Shown: piece by piece, positions 8,511 to 17,511 of the stretch
Layout of the letters: each line of letters begins with the position of its first letter
Position numbering within the stretch: position 1 is the first letter of the stretch
Source of the DNA: Cognatazoarcus halotolerans
GTDB lineage: Bacteria; Pseudomonadota; Gammaproteobacteria; Burkholderiales; Rhodocyclaceae
DNA length: 64,000 bases
Reading direction: 5' to 3'
Assembly (NCBI RefSeq): GCF_009800965.1
Contig: NZ_WUAF01000010.1
Location: 141,616-205,615 of the forward strand
Notes under the pieces: generated by a model
The model's input: the letters and a program-made list of their open reading frames with translations, nothing else
Databases searched by the model: none
Told to the model about the DNA's origin: nothing
Program-made: the position numbers and the translations under genes

Positions 8511-9613
8511 CTAGCGATTTCGCATGGCCTCAACCCGACGAGCGGCTTCCCGTCGCGCGACGACGTGCTGCTCGGCGCTGATGTCCGGAACGTCGATGCC
8601 ACCGACCGCGAAGATGTTGCCCGGAATGTCGTCGTCCGCAGGCGACCCGTCTTCGTAAACCGCTTCCATCCGGGTCAGGTCAGTGCCGCACAGTTCTGCC
8701 AGGTGGACCCAGGTCCATGCCTCGACAGGGTCCGGGTCGAAGTCCTCGGCCAGGCGGCGCATGGCTTCGACATCGCCCGCGAGGGCGGCCTGTCTCAGCA
8801 GGGGAAGTACGGTGGCACTGGTTCCCAATCGGTCAGCCAGGTCGAGCAGGCGGGTCGCATCTTCCGGTGCCGCCAAGGATTGGGCGTGTCGGAAGTCCGC
8901 TTCTTCGCCGGTGAGCTCTGCCCACGCCAGCGCCGCATCCGGTCGCCCGAGCCGGGCCCCGGCCAGGTGCTGGCGGTATTGGTCGAACTGCGCGAGGGCG
9001 GCGGCGTAGTTGTCGGCCCATCCCTTCTCGGGGCCGTCGAGTCGGCGACCTGCGAGTTGTTGCCGGTACCAGTGGCCGTCCCGCTCTTCGGGGGGTCGCA
9101 TTCCAGCAGCAAGGCGAGGGCATAGTGCGCATCGACATGCTCTTTGGCCGCCAACTGCTCCAGCCCATCGATCAACAGGGTCGAGTCGAGATCGAGGTCC
9201 GGTGCGTTTTGCCAAGAGGATGCTTGGTCGATGCCAACGTCGTCGGGCATCTCTTCGTCGTCGACATCCCACCCGTCTGCGTCGCCTGCGACCAGCTTCA
9301 CCAGATATTTGACATCGACAGCGACCAACCGGTGGGTCTCGGCCAGCGCGGTGATGGCCTCGACGATGCGTTGCCTCTCCGCGGTGGGATAGCCCAAGGC
9401 CAGGCAGCGCTTGGATAACCGGGTCAAGTCATCGCTGGTGAACCTCCACGCCTGTCGTACCTGACCGATGACGGCCTCGGCCGCGAGCGCCGCATGGGAG
9501 TTGAAGCCCAGCAGCGCGGCGAGCAGTTCATAGAGGTGGGTGCGACGGACGGCGATCCCGTGCTGGTCGCGAAGTTGGGTGTGTGCGTCGAAGCACAGTT
9601 GCTTGATGCTCAT
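8511..9613 (-). pseudogene. Frameshifted gene with glyoxalase-superfamily-type N-terminus
   Basis: Two reading frames join into one plausible protein of about 367 residues. The first runs from the ATG at 9613 to the run of six G at 9090-9095. The second continues from there to the stop at 8511. Adding one base to the run turns the junction into a natural sequence (CDPPEERDGHWYRQQLAG). As given, the first frame continues into proline/threonine-rich nonsense and stops at 8795. The N-terminus (about residues 1-50) resembles the small N-terminal domain seen in glyoxalase-superfamily island proteins and in the gene at 32614. The second half looks like Sel1/TPR-type helical repeats (APEDATRLLDLADRLG, then QAALAGDVEAMRRLAEDF). 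The cause may be a sequencing error in the homopolymer or a real mutation. Confidence 0.7.
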
Positions 9614-9883
9614 GACAGTTGCTCCTCAAGTGAACCGAGGCGGGTCGGACTATGCGCACACGTTTAATGCCGACGCACCCGGTGTCGAGGTGTCGCTGAA
9701 CATGAGGATCGGTAAGGAAGGCCTTCTTTTGCTCGTGTGCAAGCAAGGCGGGCGCCGGGCTCCATTGTATCTATCAGGCATGGTGCGAGTAAACGCCTGC
9801 TGTCCGGCGCGGGGTTGAAGCGAGAGGAAGTCGCGCGAGCATGAATCATCGGAATGTCCCGATATTCATGGAGGAGCGCCGTC

Positions 9884-11212
9884 ATGGCCTATCCCAACGC
9901 ACACCCCGTCATCGCCGTGCAGGACGGCGGGACGACGGCTGTGCCGACCCTGCTGGGGCAAGGCCCCGCCCGCATTCCCACCGGCGGCAAGATCCGCGCC
10001 GGCATCAAAGTGCTCACGAAGAAGGCCGCCGGAGAGCCCAAGGCCCAGGCGATCTACGAGCAGGGTGTGGCGGCGGGCCACTCCTTCGAGCAGATCGAGC
10101 GCGCCATCACCGAGGCCCTGCCCGACCTGAAGACGCCGCTGGTGCCGCGCAATGTGCCGTGGTTCACCGTGCGGGCGCAGGACTTCCCCAATCCCGAGAT
10201 CGCGCGGGCGATTCTGGAGGCCTATGGCGAGGACCGGGGCGAAGGCCGGCGCCTGTACCGCTTTCCGGTGGTATTCCCCTCCGACTACTGGCAGACCGTG
10301 ATGCCGCACGAACTGGCGGCCTGGGGCACGCACGAGAAGTACTACTGGTCGCAATACTCGGCCGATGGCCGGGTGCGCCACTGCATGTGTCATGCCCCGG
10401 TTCCGGTCGACGAGACGGGTCGGCGCACGATTCGCCTCTTCGGTGGGCGCAAGACCATGGTCCGCGAGGACAACGGCGGCCTGTGCGAGCCCGAGTCCTG
10501 CCGCGAGTACCAGCAACGCCAGTGCAACCTGACCGGACGCTTCCTGTTCTTCATTCCCGGCATCCGTTCGATCAGCGCCTTCGAACTGCACACCAACAGC
10601 TTCTATGCGATGAACTCGGCGATTCAGAAATTCGAGACGGTGGGCTTCCTGCGCGGCGGGCGCATCTCGGGCTTCCTCGACCGGCAGCGCACGCCGTTCT
10701 ACCTGACCAAGAAACTAATGGAGGTAGCCCACATCGACGAGCAGGGGAGGGCGGTGCGCGTACCCCAATGGATTATCGACCTTGAGGCGCCGGTGGATGT
10801 GACGGCCTTGCTGCGCGAGAACGAGGATGCCGAGACGGCCCTGGTCCAGGCCCAACTGGCGACGCAGGTGCTTCAGGGGTGCTCGGTTGCGGCGAGCGCC
10901 GAGCCGCTACAGCCGGAGGCGGCCGAGAGCCAGGCGGTGACGGCGACCGAGGCGGCATCCGGCGAGGCGCCACCACTGCGCGAAGGGCATCCCAGCCTTG
11001 AGCAACTGATGGCGCGTGTGCAGGCCTACAGGATCGCGCCGGAACGCTACCAGACGTATGCCGATCGGCGGTGGGGAAGGGGCTGGAAGATCAACCCGCA
11101 CGGCCGTGCCCGGGCCTGGGACGAACTGGAGCGCTACCGCAACGACCCGCAGGGCTATTTCGACAAGATCGAGAGCGAACTGCACCTGGCCTCACGCGGG
11201 AGGGCATCATGA
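9884..11212 (+). CDS. Recombination-directionality-factor-like (Gp3-type) metal-binding protein
   Basis: The 442-residue product resembles Gp3-like recombination directionality factors, often annotated in plasmids and ICEs as hydrolase or metal-binding protein. Seen in sequence: a KIRAGIKVLTKKA opening, a central region with conserved cysteines (CMCHAPV near residue 165, then CEPESCREYQQRQC) and the following GRFLFFIPGIRSISAFEL core. The C-terminal 100 residues are low-complexity followed by a charged tail. The start at 9884 has a GGAGG ribosome-binding site ten bases upstream. It overlaps the phosphoesterase gene by four bases. If it acts as an RDF it would bias an island recombinase towards excision; this is inference. 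Confidence 0.6.
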   Translation: MAYPNAHPVIAVQDGGTTAVPTLLGQGPARIPTGGKIRAGIKVLTKKAAGEPKAQAIYEQGVAAGHSFEQIERAITEALPDLKTPLVPRNVPWFTVRAQDFPNPEIARAILEAYGEDRGEGRRLYRFPVVFPSDYWQTVMPHELAAWGTHEKYYWSQYSADGRVRHCMCHAPVPVDETGRRTIRLFGGRKTMVREDNGGLCEPESCREYQQRQCNLTGRFLFFIPGIRSISAFELHTNSFYAMNSAIQKFETVGFLRGGRISGFLDRQRTPFYLTKKLMEVAHIDEQGRAVRVPQWIIDLEAPVDVTALLRENEDAETALVQAQLATQVLQGCSVAASAEPLQPEAAESQAVTATEAASGEAPPLREGHPSLEQLMARVQAYRIAPERYQTYADRRWGRGWKINPHGRARAWDELERYRNDPQGYFDKIESELHLASRGRAS

Positions 11213-12519
11213 TCCGCATCGCCCATTTCTCCGATCTGCACTACGGCACCAAGAACCTGTTCGAGGCCGATCGCTGCTTCGGCGCCGCCATCGACCGCGC
11301 CATAGCGCTGGGCGTGGAGGCGGCAGTCCTATCGGGCGATGCCACTGACCATGGCCTGGACTTGCACGCGCCGGCCGCCGAACGGCTGTTCGCCCAGGTC
11401 CGGCGGCTGGCCGATCATTGCCCGGTGCTGATGCTGCAAGGGACTTTCTCGCATGAGCCGCCGGGTACCTTGGCAATCTTCCGGCTGCTGGGCGGACGGC
11501 ATTCGGTGCATGTGGCCGAGCGGATCGAGCAGGTCGCCCTTATCGCCGAGGGGAAATGGCTGGCTTCGACGGACTGGTGCTTCGACCGGCTGCCGGCCGG
11601 TGCTCGCGCGCTGTTTTCCTGCGTACCCACGGTGAACAAGGCCGCGGTCGCGGCGGCGGTCGGTGCGGCGGACGCCGCCCACGCCGTCGGCGAAAACCTC
11701 GCCTGCTTGCTGCGCGGTTACGCGCCGACCCATCGCGCGGCCCGCCGGCAGGGTGTGCCCGCCATCGGTGTTTCCCACGGCACGGTGTTCGGCTGCATCA
11801 GCGAGCACGGCGTGCCGATGGCCGGCTTCGATCACGAGTTCACCACCGGGGCGCTGTTCGCCGCCGAGGCGCAGGCCTTCATGCTCGGGCACATCCACCG
11901 CCATCAGTCCTGGGCCGCAGAAGGCGCGGCAGGCGGGCAATGTATCGCCTATGCCGGTTCCATCAGCCGCTTCCACTACGGCGAGGAGGGCGAGAAGGGG
12001 TTCCTGCTGTGGGAGGTCGATGCTGATCAGGCACGCTACCGGCTGGAGCCCACGCCCGCGCGCCGAACCATCGATATCGTATTCGACGGCAAGCCCGACC
12101 TCGAGGTCCTGCGTGCCACCGTCGCGCAGCAGGACGTTGCCGGCGCGTTCGTGCGCGTGCGCTGGACCGTCGCCGATGAAGATCGCCACGAAGTCGACCG
12201 CGCGGCGATCGAGCGCCTGCTGGCCGGGGCGACGGAGACCAAGCTGGAAGGGCGGATCGTCCCCGTGGTGCGCACGCGGGCGGCCGGGATTTCGCAGCTG
12301 GCGAATCTGGCGGACAAGGTTCGGGTCTGGGCGCAGGTGACCGAGGCGCGGGCCGATCCGTTGCTCGCGTGCCTGCAGGCGCTCTCCAGCCAGGCACCGG
12401 AAGCCATTGTCGAGGGGGTGCTGCGGAGGCAGGCCGGTCCGGCGTGCGCGGCAGGCGTCGAAACCCCTGTCACCCGGTCTTCGCCGCAGCCTGATTTGGC
12501 GCCTGCGCTGTCGTCCTGA
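11209..12519 (+). CDS. SbcD-like metallophosphoesterase
   Basis: The 436-residue product begins with a calcineurin-like phosphoesterase domain: SDLHYG (D9, H11), LSGDATDHG, GVSHG and LGHIHRHQ give metal ligands in the order of SbcD/Mre11. The usual GNHD/E motif appears as GTFSHE, so one conserved asparagine is not obvious. Residues beyond about 290 form the extended C-terminal part. The ATG overlaps the stop of the upstream gene (ATGA), and the SbcC-like ATPase follows 90 bases later. The pair would process DNA ends or hairpins as a nuclease complex, probably serving the mobile element rather than being the housekeeping SbcCD. Confidence 0.8.
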   Translation: MIRIAHFSDLHYGTKNLFEADRCFGAAIDRAIALGVEAAVLSGDATDHGLDLHAPAAERLFAQVRRLADHCPVLMLQGTFSHEPPGTLAIFRLLGGRHSVHVAERIEQVALIAEGKWLASTDWCFDRLPAGARALFSCVPTVNKAAVAAAVGAADAAHAVGENLACLLRGYAPTHRAARRQGVPAIGVSHGTVFGCISEHGVPMAGFDHEFTTGALFAAEAQAFMLGHIHRHQSWAAEGAAGGQCIAYAGSISRFHYGEEGEKGFLLWEVDADQARYRLEPTPARRTIDIVFDGKPDLEVLRATVAQQDVAGAFVRVRWTVADEDRHEVDRAAIERLLAGATETKLEGRIVPVVRTRAAGISQLANLADKVRVWAQVTEARADPLLACLQALSSQAPEAIVEGVLRRQAGPACAAGVETPVTRSSPQPDLAPALSS

Positions 12520-12530
12520 CCTTGCCGGAT

Positions 12531-12595
12531 CCGTCCCCTTGGGGACGGGCTTGCAGACCCTTTTTCATGCGGGAGACTGAATGGGTCATCCCGCA
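12531..12595 (+). promoter_or_regulatory. Two hairpins in the leader of the SbcC-like gene
   Basis: An 8-bp inverted repeat CCGTCCCC/GGGGACGG (12531-12548) is followed by a 7-bp stem TGCGGGA/TCCCGCA (12568-12574 with 12589-12595). The second stem ends directly at the AGGAG ribosome-binding site of the gene starting at 12609. The layout recalls the paired hairpins in the minus-strand island leaders, although the second stem here abuts rather than includes the ribosome-binding site. It may also attenuate readthrough from the phosphoesterase gene. Confidence 0.5.
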
Positions 12596-12608
12596 GGAGA
12601 ACCCCACC

Positions 12609-15089
12609 ATGCAACCGCTTTCACTCACCCTCAAAGGCTTTCGCGGCATCCGCGATGGCCTGGGACGCGATGTCCTGACCTTGGATTTCGAGCGAATGGC
12701 CGATGGCGCCGAACTGGTCGCCATCGTCGGCGCCAACGGGCGTGGCAAGACCACCGTGATGGACAACATGCACCCGTATCTCACGATGCCCTCACGGGCC
12801 GGGGCAGCGGGTCCGGGCGGGTTCTCCTATTACGACCACGTCTGTCTGCCCGAGAACGAGAAAGACCTGATCTGGGCGCACGACGGCCGTAGTTACCGCT
12901 CGCAGGTCGTGGTCCGCCTCAACGGCCGGCGCAAGACCGAAGCCTTCCTGTTCGTGCTCGCCGACGATGGCGCCTGGAAACCGGTGAAACTGGACGACGG
13001 CACCGTGTCCGACGGCAAGGTGGACACCTATACCCGCTGCGTCGACGCCATCTGCGGCAGCGCCGACACCTTCTTCACCTCGGTGTTTTCGGCGCAGGGC
13101 AAGCGGCAGCTGAGCGCCTACCGCAATGCCGAGATCAAGACCCTGCTGGCCGATCTGCTCGGGCAGGAAGAGATTCGGGCGCTCGGCCAGAAAGCGGCCG
13201 AGACGGCGCGTCTCCTCAAGACGGGCCTTGCGGCGATCCGGCAGGAACAGGCCTCGCTGGACGAGGAGGCGCAGCGGATCGAGGGCGAACGGCGGCCGCT
13301 CGACGGCGCCCAGGCTCGCGTCGCGCCGAGCCTGGCTGCCCGCCAGGCTGCCCAGGCCGCGCAGGAGTCGGCGCGAATCCGGCATGCCCAGGTGGTCGCC
13401 GAGCGCGAGCAGGCGCAAGGCGTGGAAGCGCGCCGGCGACAACTTCAGGGCGAATGCCAAGCAGTGATCCAGGCCGGCAAAGAAGCCATCGAGGCCTTGC
13501 TGGCACAGGATCGTGGCGAGCAACAGCGGCTGGAACGGCTGGAGCAGCGTATCGTCCAGCGTGTCGGTCAGGAGCGCAACCGCCGGCAGGTCTTGCAGAA
13601 CCAGCGCCGGCATTGCCTCACCTTGCTGGCGGGTGCGGAAGCCGTCCGGCGTGGGGAGCGCCGTCTGCCTCTGGCAGAGCGCGTCTTGTCGCTACGATCG
13701 GCGCAGGTCGGAACGTGGCGGGAGCACGTTCAACGCCTGACCCAGTGCCAGTCTACGGAGCGGATGGCCCAGCAGAAATTGTCCGGGATCGAGCGCGAGG
13801 CCGGGCAGGCGGTGCTCAAGGCCGAGGAGTTGGCGCGGCGCTTCGGGCTGACCGGCGAGGTGCCGTGTGCGGGTACCGATCTGCAGGGGCAATGCAAGCT
13901 ACTGGGCGATGCGCGGGAAGCCCAGGCCCTGATGCCCAGCGCCGAGGGGACGATCCAGCGCCTGGGGCGCGAGAAGTCGACGGTACAGAAAGAACTGGAC
14001 GCCTTACGCGAACAGCATCAGGCCCTCGCCGCTGCGCCGCAGGCATTGGCTCGAGCCGAGCACCGGGCCGAGCGTGCCCGGGCGCGTGCCTCGCGATTTA
14101 CGCTGCTGGCCGCCCAGGCCGGGGAAATGGCGCGGGCCCGGGCTACGCTGGCTGAGATCGACCAGGAGTTGACGGAACTGGGGACGGCGCCGGGCCCCGA
14201 TGCCGCGGCTGATCAGCCGGTGGAGACGCCGGAGGAGGCGGCCGAGCGCCAGCAGATCGGCGCGGCACGGCAGGCGATCGCCTACCAGCACGAACAGCAG
14301 GCCAAACACTATCGCGCTACGCTGGACCGGCTCAAGCAGGCGCTTGCAGCCTTGCCTGCACCTTATGACGAGCAACGCCTGATCGATGCGCAGACGAGGA
14401 TGGAACAGGCGGCACAGTCGGTCACTGCCGCCGAGCAGGCCCATCTGAACGCAGTGCGGGATGCCGAAACCCTGGGTGTCCTGATGCAGCAGGCAACGGC
14501 CCTGGCCGGCCGCCATGCACGGGTGGCCAGCCGCATCGCTCAGGTCGAAACCGAGTTGGGCAACTGGAACCTGTTCGCCAAGTGCATGAGCAACGATGGG
14601 CTGATCGCGCTAGCCATCGATGATGCCGGTCCGGCCTTGTCGGCACTCGCCAATGACCTCCTGCTTGCTTGCTACGGTCCCCGCTTCACGGTGTCGATCC
14701 AGACGCTGGTGGAGACGGGAAAAGGCGAGCAGAAGGAGGGCTTCGACATCCTGGTCCATGACGGCGAGTCGGGCGAGAGCAAGAGCGTCGGCCTGATGAG
14801 CGGCGGCGAACGGGTATGGATCAACGAATGCCTGATCCGGGCGGTGGCGCTGTACCTCGCCCAGCATACCGGGCGACGCTACGGTGCGCTGTTCTCGGAC
14901 GAGGCCGATGGGCCGCTGGACCCCGAGCGCAAGCGCATGTTCATGGCGATGAAGCGGGAGGTGCTGCGGCTGGGGGATTATCAGCGGGAGTTTTTCGTGT
15001 CCCAGACGCCGGAGCTGACCGCCATGGCGGATGCGGTGATCGATATGGATCTACACAGGGAGCCCCACCAAGTCCCGACCGGAGCGTAG
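12609..15089 (+). CDS. SbcC/Rad50-like SMC-type ATPase
   Basis: The 826-residue product has the split ABC architecture of SbcC. Walker A GANGRGKT is at residues 41-48, a long coiled coil spans roughly 200-680, the signature LMSGGERVWI is near 729 and the Walker B segment ALFSDEADGPLD is near 762. A cysteine pair in PCAGTDLQGQC (about 418-428), in the middle of the coil, could form a zinc-hook-like tip, although it is not the usual CxxC. The start follows a clear AGGAG site. It lies downstream of the SbcD-like gene on the same strand and is expected to form a DNA-end-processing complex with it. Confidence 0.85.
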   Translation: MQPLSLTLKGFRGIRDGLGRDVLTLDFERMADGAELVAIVGANGRGKTTVMDNMHPYLTMPSRAGAAGPGGFSYYDHVCLPENEKDLIWAHDGRSYRSQVVVRLNGRRKTEAFLFVLADDGAWKPVKLDDGTVSDGKVDTYTRCVDAICGSADTFFTSVFSAQGKRQLSAYRNAEIKTLLADLLGQEEIRALGQKAAETARLLKTGLAAIRQEQASLDEEAQRIEGERRPLDGAQARVAPSLAARQAAQAAQESARIRHAQVVAEREQAQGVEARRRQLQGECQAVIQAGKEAIEALLAQDRGEQQRLERLEQRIVQRVGQERNRRQVLQNQRRHCLTLLAGAEAVRRGERRLPLAERVLSLRSAQVGTWREHVQRLTQCQSTERMAQQKLSGIEREAGQAVLKAEELARRFGLTGEVPCAGTDLQGQCKLLGDAREAQALMPSAEGTIQRLGREKSTVQKELDALREQHQALAAAPQALARAEHRAERARARASRFTLLAAQAGEMARARATLAEIDQELTELGTAPGPDAAADQPVETPEEAAERQQIGAARQAIAYQHEQQAKHYRATLDRLKQALAALPAPYDEQRLIDAQTRMEQAAQSVTAAEQAHLNAVRDAETLGVLMQQATALAGRHARVASRIAQVETELGNWNLFAKCMSNDGLIALAIDDAGPALSALANDLLLACYGPRFTVSIQTLVETGKGEQKEGFDILVHDGESGESKSVGLMSGGERVWINECLIRAVALYLAQHTGRRYGALFSDEADGPLDPERKRMFMAMKREVLRLGDYQREFFVSQTPELTAMADAVIDMDLHREPHQVPTGA

Positions 15090-15187
15090 TTGAATACTGG
15101 ATGCTCGCCGTCGGCATAACGGAGCTATCCGCCGTTTGGCCGCCGTCTACCGTGGCTTGTCGGGCGCCCCGCCGCTAAAATGTCTGC

Positions 15188-15424
15188 ATGTCGAAAATCC
15201 CCGAATCCACGCCTGCATTGAACAGGCTGCGCGCGGCGGCCGGCTTGATCCCCCTTATTGAGGATGGCCTTCGCCAGTCGAAAATCACCGCCGAGAAGGC
15301 ATCTTTGATGGCGGAGTTTTGCAGCTGGGCGGCCCAGCAAGCAACGGAAGGCGGCCCGGATGCCTTACGCCTTGCCGATGACATCAAAGCGGGCTTGGGA
15401 CGGCTTAAAACGCTGCTGGTATAG
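15188..15424 (+). CDS. Small helical hypothetical protein
   Basis: The 78-residue product is predicted to be all helical and has no recognised motif. It is soluble-looking, lacks cysteines that could bind metal apart from one, and lies between the SbcC-like gene and oppositely oriented small genes. No clear ribosome-binding site is visible, so expression is uncertain. Confidence 0.45.
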   Translation: MSKIPESTPALNRLRAAAGLIPLIEDGLRQSKITAEKASLMAEFCSWAAQQATEGGPDALRLADDIKAGLGRLKTLLV

Positions 15425-15491
15425 CGGTGGCCGGACGATGCCGGCCGCCGCAACTATCGTGTGGCCCCATTGCGAGAGCTGAATTGCCGAC

Positions 15492-15800
15492 TCACGCCTC
15501 GGGCTCCTGCAAGTCAAAGACCGGTAGGCCATCGATTACGGCCGCTTCGCTATCGAACTTCAGCCAGGCAATACCGGCTTGCTCGGCGACCTTGAAGATC
15601 GCGGCCAGATCGGCTTCCGCCGGGATCCGGTAACAGGGGGCACCGACGTAGATGACGCCACCGCAGTCCGTCGGGTAGGCGTTGACCGAGAGCTCGTCAT
15701 CGGCCAGTTTCAAGCGGGTGCTTGGACTCAGATGCGAGATCGATAACGAGGCCAGCGATTCAGCCTGCGCTCGCAAGCTTTCCACGGCGGGCGTTTCCAT
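15492..15800 (-). CDS. DUF5983-like small island protein
   Basis: The 102-residue product shows the arrangement SISHLSPSTRLKL, then AYPTDCGGVIYVG, then IAWLKFDSEAAVIDGLPVF, which resembles small DUF5983-type proteins common on plasmids and ICEs. The function of that family is unknown. A strong GGAAGGAGAA ribosome-binding site precedes the ATG, inside the end of the upstream zinc-ribbon gene, so the two are cotranscribed. Confidence 0.6.
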   Translation of the reverse strand: METPAVESLRAQAESLASLSISHLSPSTRLKLADDELSVNAYPTDCGGVIYVGAPCYRIPAEADLAAIFKVAEQAGIAWLKFDSEAAVIDGLPVFDLQEPEA

Positions 15801-15975
15801 GCGGTTCTCCTTCCTCTTGATTAGACGTCGACTTGGTCTTGGGACGCGTGCCAGTCTGACGACTGAAGTTCATGCCGCAGTCGCGACAACGGAACCAGCG
15901 CAGGCGCCCCAGCGTACCCAACAGCACGCCGTCACCTGCGCAGAGGGGGCAATGTGAAAGGGTTTTCACCGGCAT
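15760..15975 (-). CDS. Zinc-ribbon protein
   Basis: The 71-residue product carries CPLC (residues 9-12) and CRDC in a WFRCRDCGMNFSRQTG context, a classic two-knuckle zinc ribbon, followed by a basic tail. Such small proteins bind nucleic acid or act as accessory factors on mobile elements. The inner ATG at 15975 was chosen because the family-like sequence begins there; an upstream start at 16050 is possible. The gene overlaps the following one by 41 bases on the same strand. Confidence 0.6.
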   Translation of the reverse strand: MPVKTLSHCPLCAGDGVLLGTLGRLRWFRCRDCGMNFSRQTGTRPKTKSTSNQEEGEPHGNARRGKLASAG

Positions 15976-16077
15976 GATGGTCGTTTCACCTGGCAGAGGA
16001 AGGAACTCGCCCCTGTGGTGGAGGCGAGCGTGCTGCTCAGGGTCGGACACGGAGCGGTATGCGGGCGGCGCATGGCG

Positions 16078-16659
16078 CTATATCAGCCCACGTTCCGCGA
16101 ACGAGATCACGCGGTCCCCGGCCACGACAAAATGGTCGATGACCCGCACGTCCACCAGGCTCAGTGCCGACTTCAGCGTCTGTGTCAGCATTTCATCGGC
16201 CCGCGACGGCTCGGCTTCCCCCGAGGGGTGGTTGTGGGCGACGGCCAGGGCGGAGGCATTGCGAGCGAGCGCTCCCTTGACCACTTCCCTGGGATAGACG
16301 CTGGTCTGGGTCAGGGTGCCACGGAACAGCTCCTCGGCCTCGATCAGGCGATGTTGGGCGTCCAGGTAGATTACCAGGAACACTTCATTTTCCAGCTTCG
16401 CGCAGTACAGGCGCAGCCAGTCGCGCAGGATCTGCGGCGAAGTCATCAGCGGACCGTTGCGCATCTGCTCTCGCAGTTCGCGCAGCAGCAGTTCTCGGGC
16501 GACGTTCAGGCGATGGGCCAACACGGTGTCGGCAGTGCCGAGCATGCCCATTTTTGCCACGGCATCGCTGACATGCAAGGGGTTGGCGGCCGATGGGCAT
16601 ACCAGGGGCGAGAGCAATTCGCTGACCAGATCGGCGCGGGACAAAGCAGAGAGATCCAT
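16078..16659 (-). CDS. radC: RadC/JAB-domain protein
   Basis: The 193-residue product is a RadC-family protein with an MPN/JAB metalloprotease-like fold. The JAMM residues are present: E92, H142, H144, S146 and D155 in the motif [14 protein letters not shown]. The N-terminal 60 residues are shortened compared with chromosomal RadC. Such proteins are frequent on ICEs and plasmids; a repair role is doubtful. The start at 16659 has a GGAG site, and that site lies in a hairpin of a conserved RNA leader. Confidence 0.9.
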   Translation of the reverse strand: MDLSALSRADLVSELLSPLVCPSAANPLHVSDAVAKMGMLGTADTVLAHRLNVARELLLRELREQMRNGPLMTSPQILRDWLRLYCAKLENEVFLVIYLDAQHRLIEAEELFRGTLTQTSVYPREVVKGALARNASALAVAHNHPSGEAEPSRADEMLTQTLKSALSLVDVRVIDHFVVAGDRVISFAERGLI

Positions 16660-16823
16660 GGCGTTCTCCACGAAAGAAAAGCGGAAACGCCGATCCCGAG
16701 GGGGACGAGGTCCCCGCTTGGGATGAATGTGCGGACGAATGGATAACATTGGCCGGCACGATGAATGAGGCAGGTATCGACTGCGACGCCGGCCAAGGGC
16801 CGGATTCCATCCGACGATGGAAT
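16660..16823 (-). promoter_or_regulatory. radC-type structured RNA leader
   Basis: Read on the minus strand, the order is a hairpin (ATTCCATC/GATGGAAT, 16804-16823), a second hairpin (CCGGCC/GGCCGG, 16789-16803), the core GGCGUCGCAGUCGAUACC (16773-16790), a GGGGA/UCCCC hairpin (16701-16715), and a clamp in which GGCGUUUCC (upstream) pairs with GGAGAACGCC (16660-16669) over the Shine-Dalgarno site, leaving one bulged G. The core, the two upstream hairpins and the neighbouring gene type agree with the published radC RNA motif. The region 16660-17123 contains no other gene that I can support. Confidence 0.75.
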
Positions 16824-17123
16824 GCATGGTTGCCCGATCAGTTTCCGGTATCGGGCGGATGGGCTCAAGAGAGAGGAGGGGATGCCATGTTCAACCGGCT
16901 GGAATCCGGTGGCCTTGTGCATGGCGCTTGGTGGTGGACTGCGGCCGCTCTCCGAGAGCGTGCGGCGAGACGGGGCGCGAAAAAGTGCCGGATCGCACTC
17001 CAGTGCGACTGGAGTGTCAGCCCACCGACGCCAGACAAATTTCTTGCATCTCCGCCGCAAAACCCGCGACAAGCCTGGACGATTTGGTCAAGATGGGGAC
17101 TCAACCCTTCTTGCAGAACGACC

Positions 17124-17339
17124 ATGATCCGCCTCGGCTCGCAAATTCGACTCACTCGCCGGGAGATCGAGCGCTTTCGGAAGATCACCGACATCGAGCC
17201 GGTCGACATCCGCACGCTCGACGACCTGGATGCCTACATTGCCCGGTGCAAGGCGCACTACTGGGGCGTCTCCCAGGAAACCCGGTTCCTGCACTGGCTC
17301 ATCGACCGCGAATACGCGCAGTGCCGCCTGGCGGCGTAG
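17124..17339 (+). CDS. Small hypothetical island protein
   Basis: The 71-residue product has a balanced, soluble composition and a pattern (RLTRREIERFRKITDIEPV, then TLDDLDAYIARCKAHYWG) that resembles the plus-strand protein at 19359, which has FTPDEIDAYRRLGLEF and TRDDIEQALTRW. They may be distant paralogues. No family is known to me, and no strong ribosome-binding site is visible. A 9-bp perfect hairpin (17365-17392) follows 25 bases downstream but lacks a T-run. Confidence 0.5.
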   Translation: MIRLGSQIRLTRREIERFRKITDIEPVDIRTLDDLDAYIARCKAHYWGVSQETRFLHWLIDREYAQCRLAA

Positions 17340-17511
17340 CGTGGCAGGTCCTCGGCGGGCCACCGTCTCCCCGGCGGTGCTGTCGGGGAGACGTCGCCTT
17401 GTCGATCAACGTCATCGGAATCACTGGAAGAGGCGCGGCTCGATGGTCGCGCCGCGCATGAAAGCGAGGTACGCGCCGGCCTGACCGATGTCCCCGAAAC
17501 TGGCGACGACC

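Noticed and set aside
8349..9125. A 258-codon plus-strand frame
   Set aside because: It opposes the frameshifted minus-strand gene, whose two parts form a natural protein with repeat structure; the plus frame has no recognisable feature.
17365..17392. A 9-bp hairpin GTCTCCCCG/CGGGGAGAC taken as a terminator
   Set aside because: No T-run follows on either strand. It resembles the GGGGAG hairpins of the leaders but has no clamp or start codon after it.
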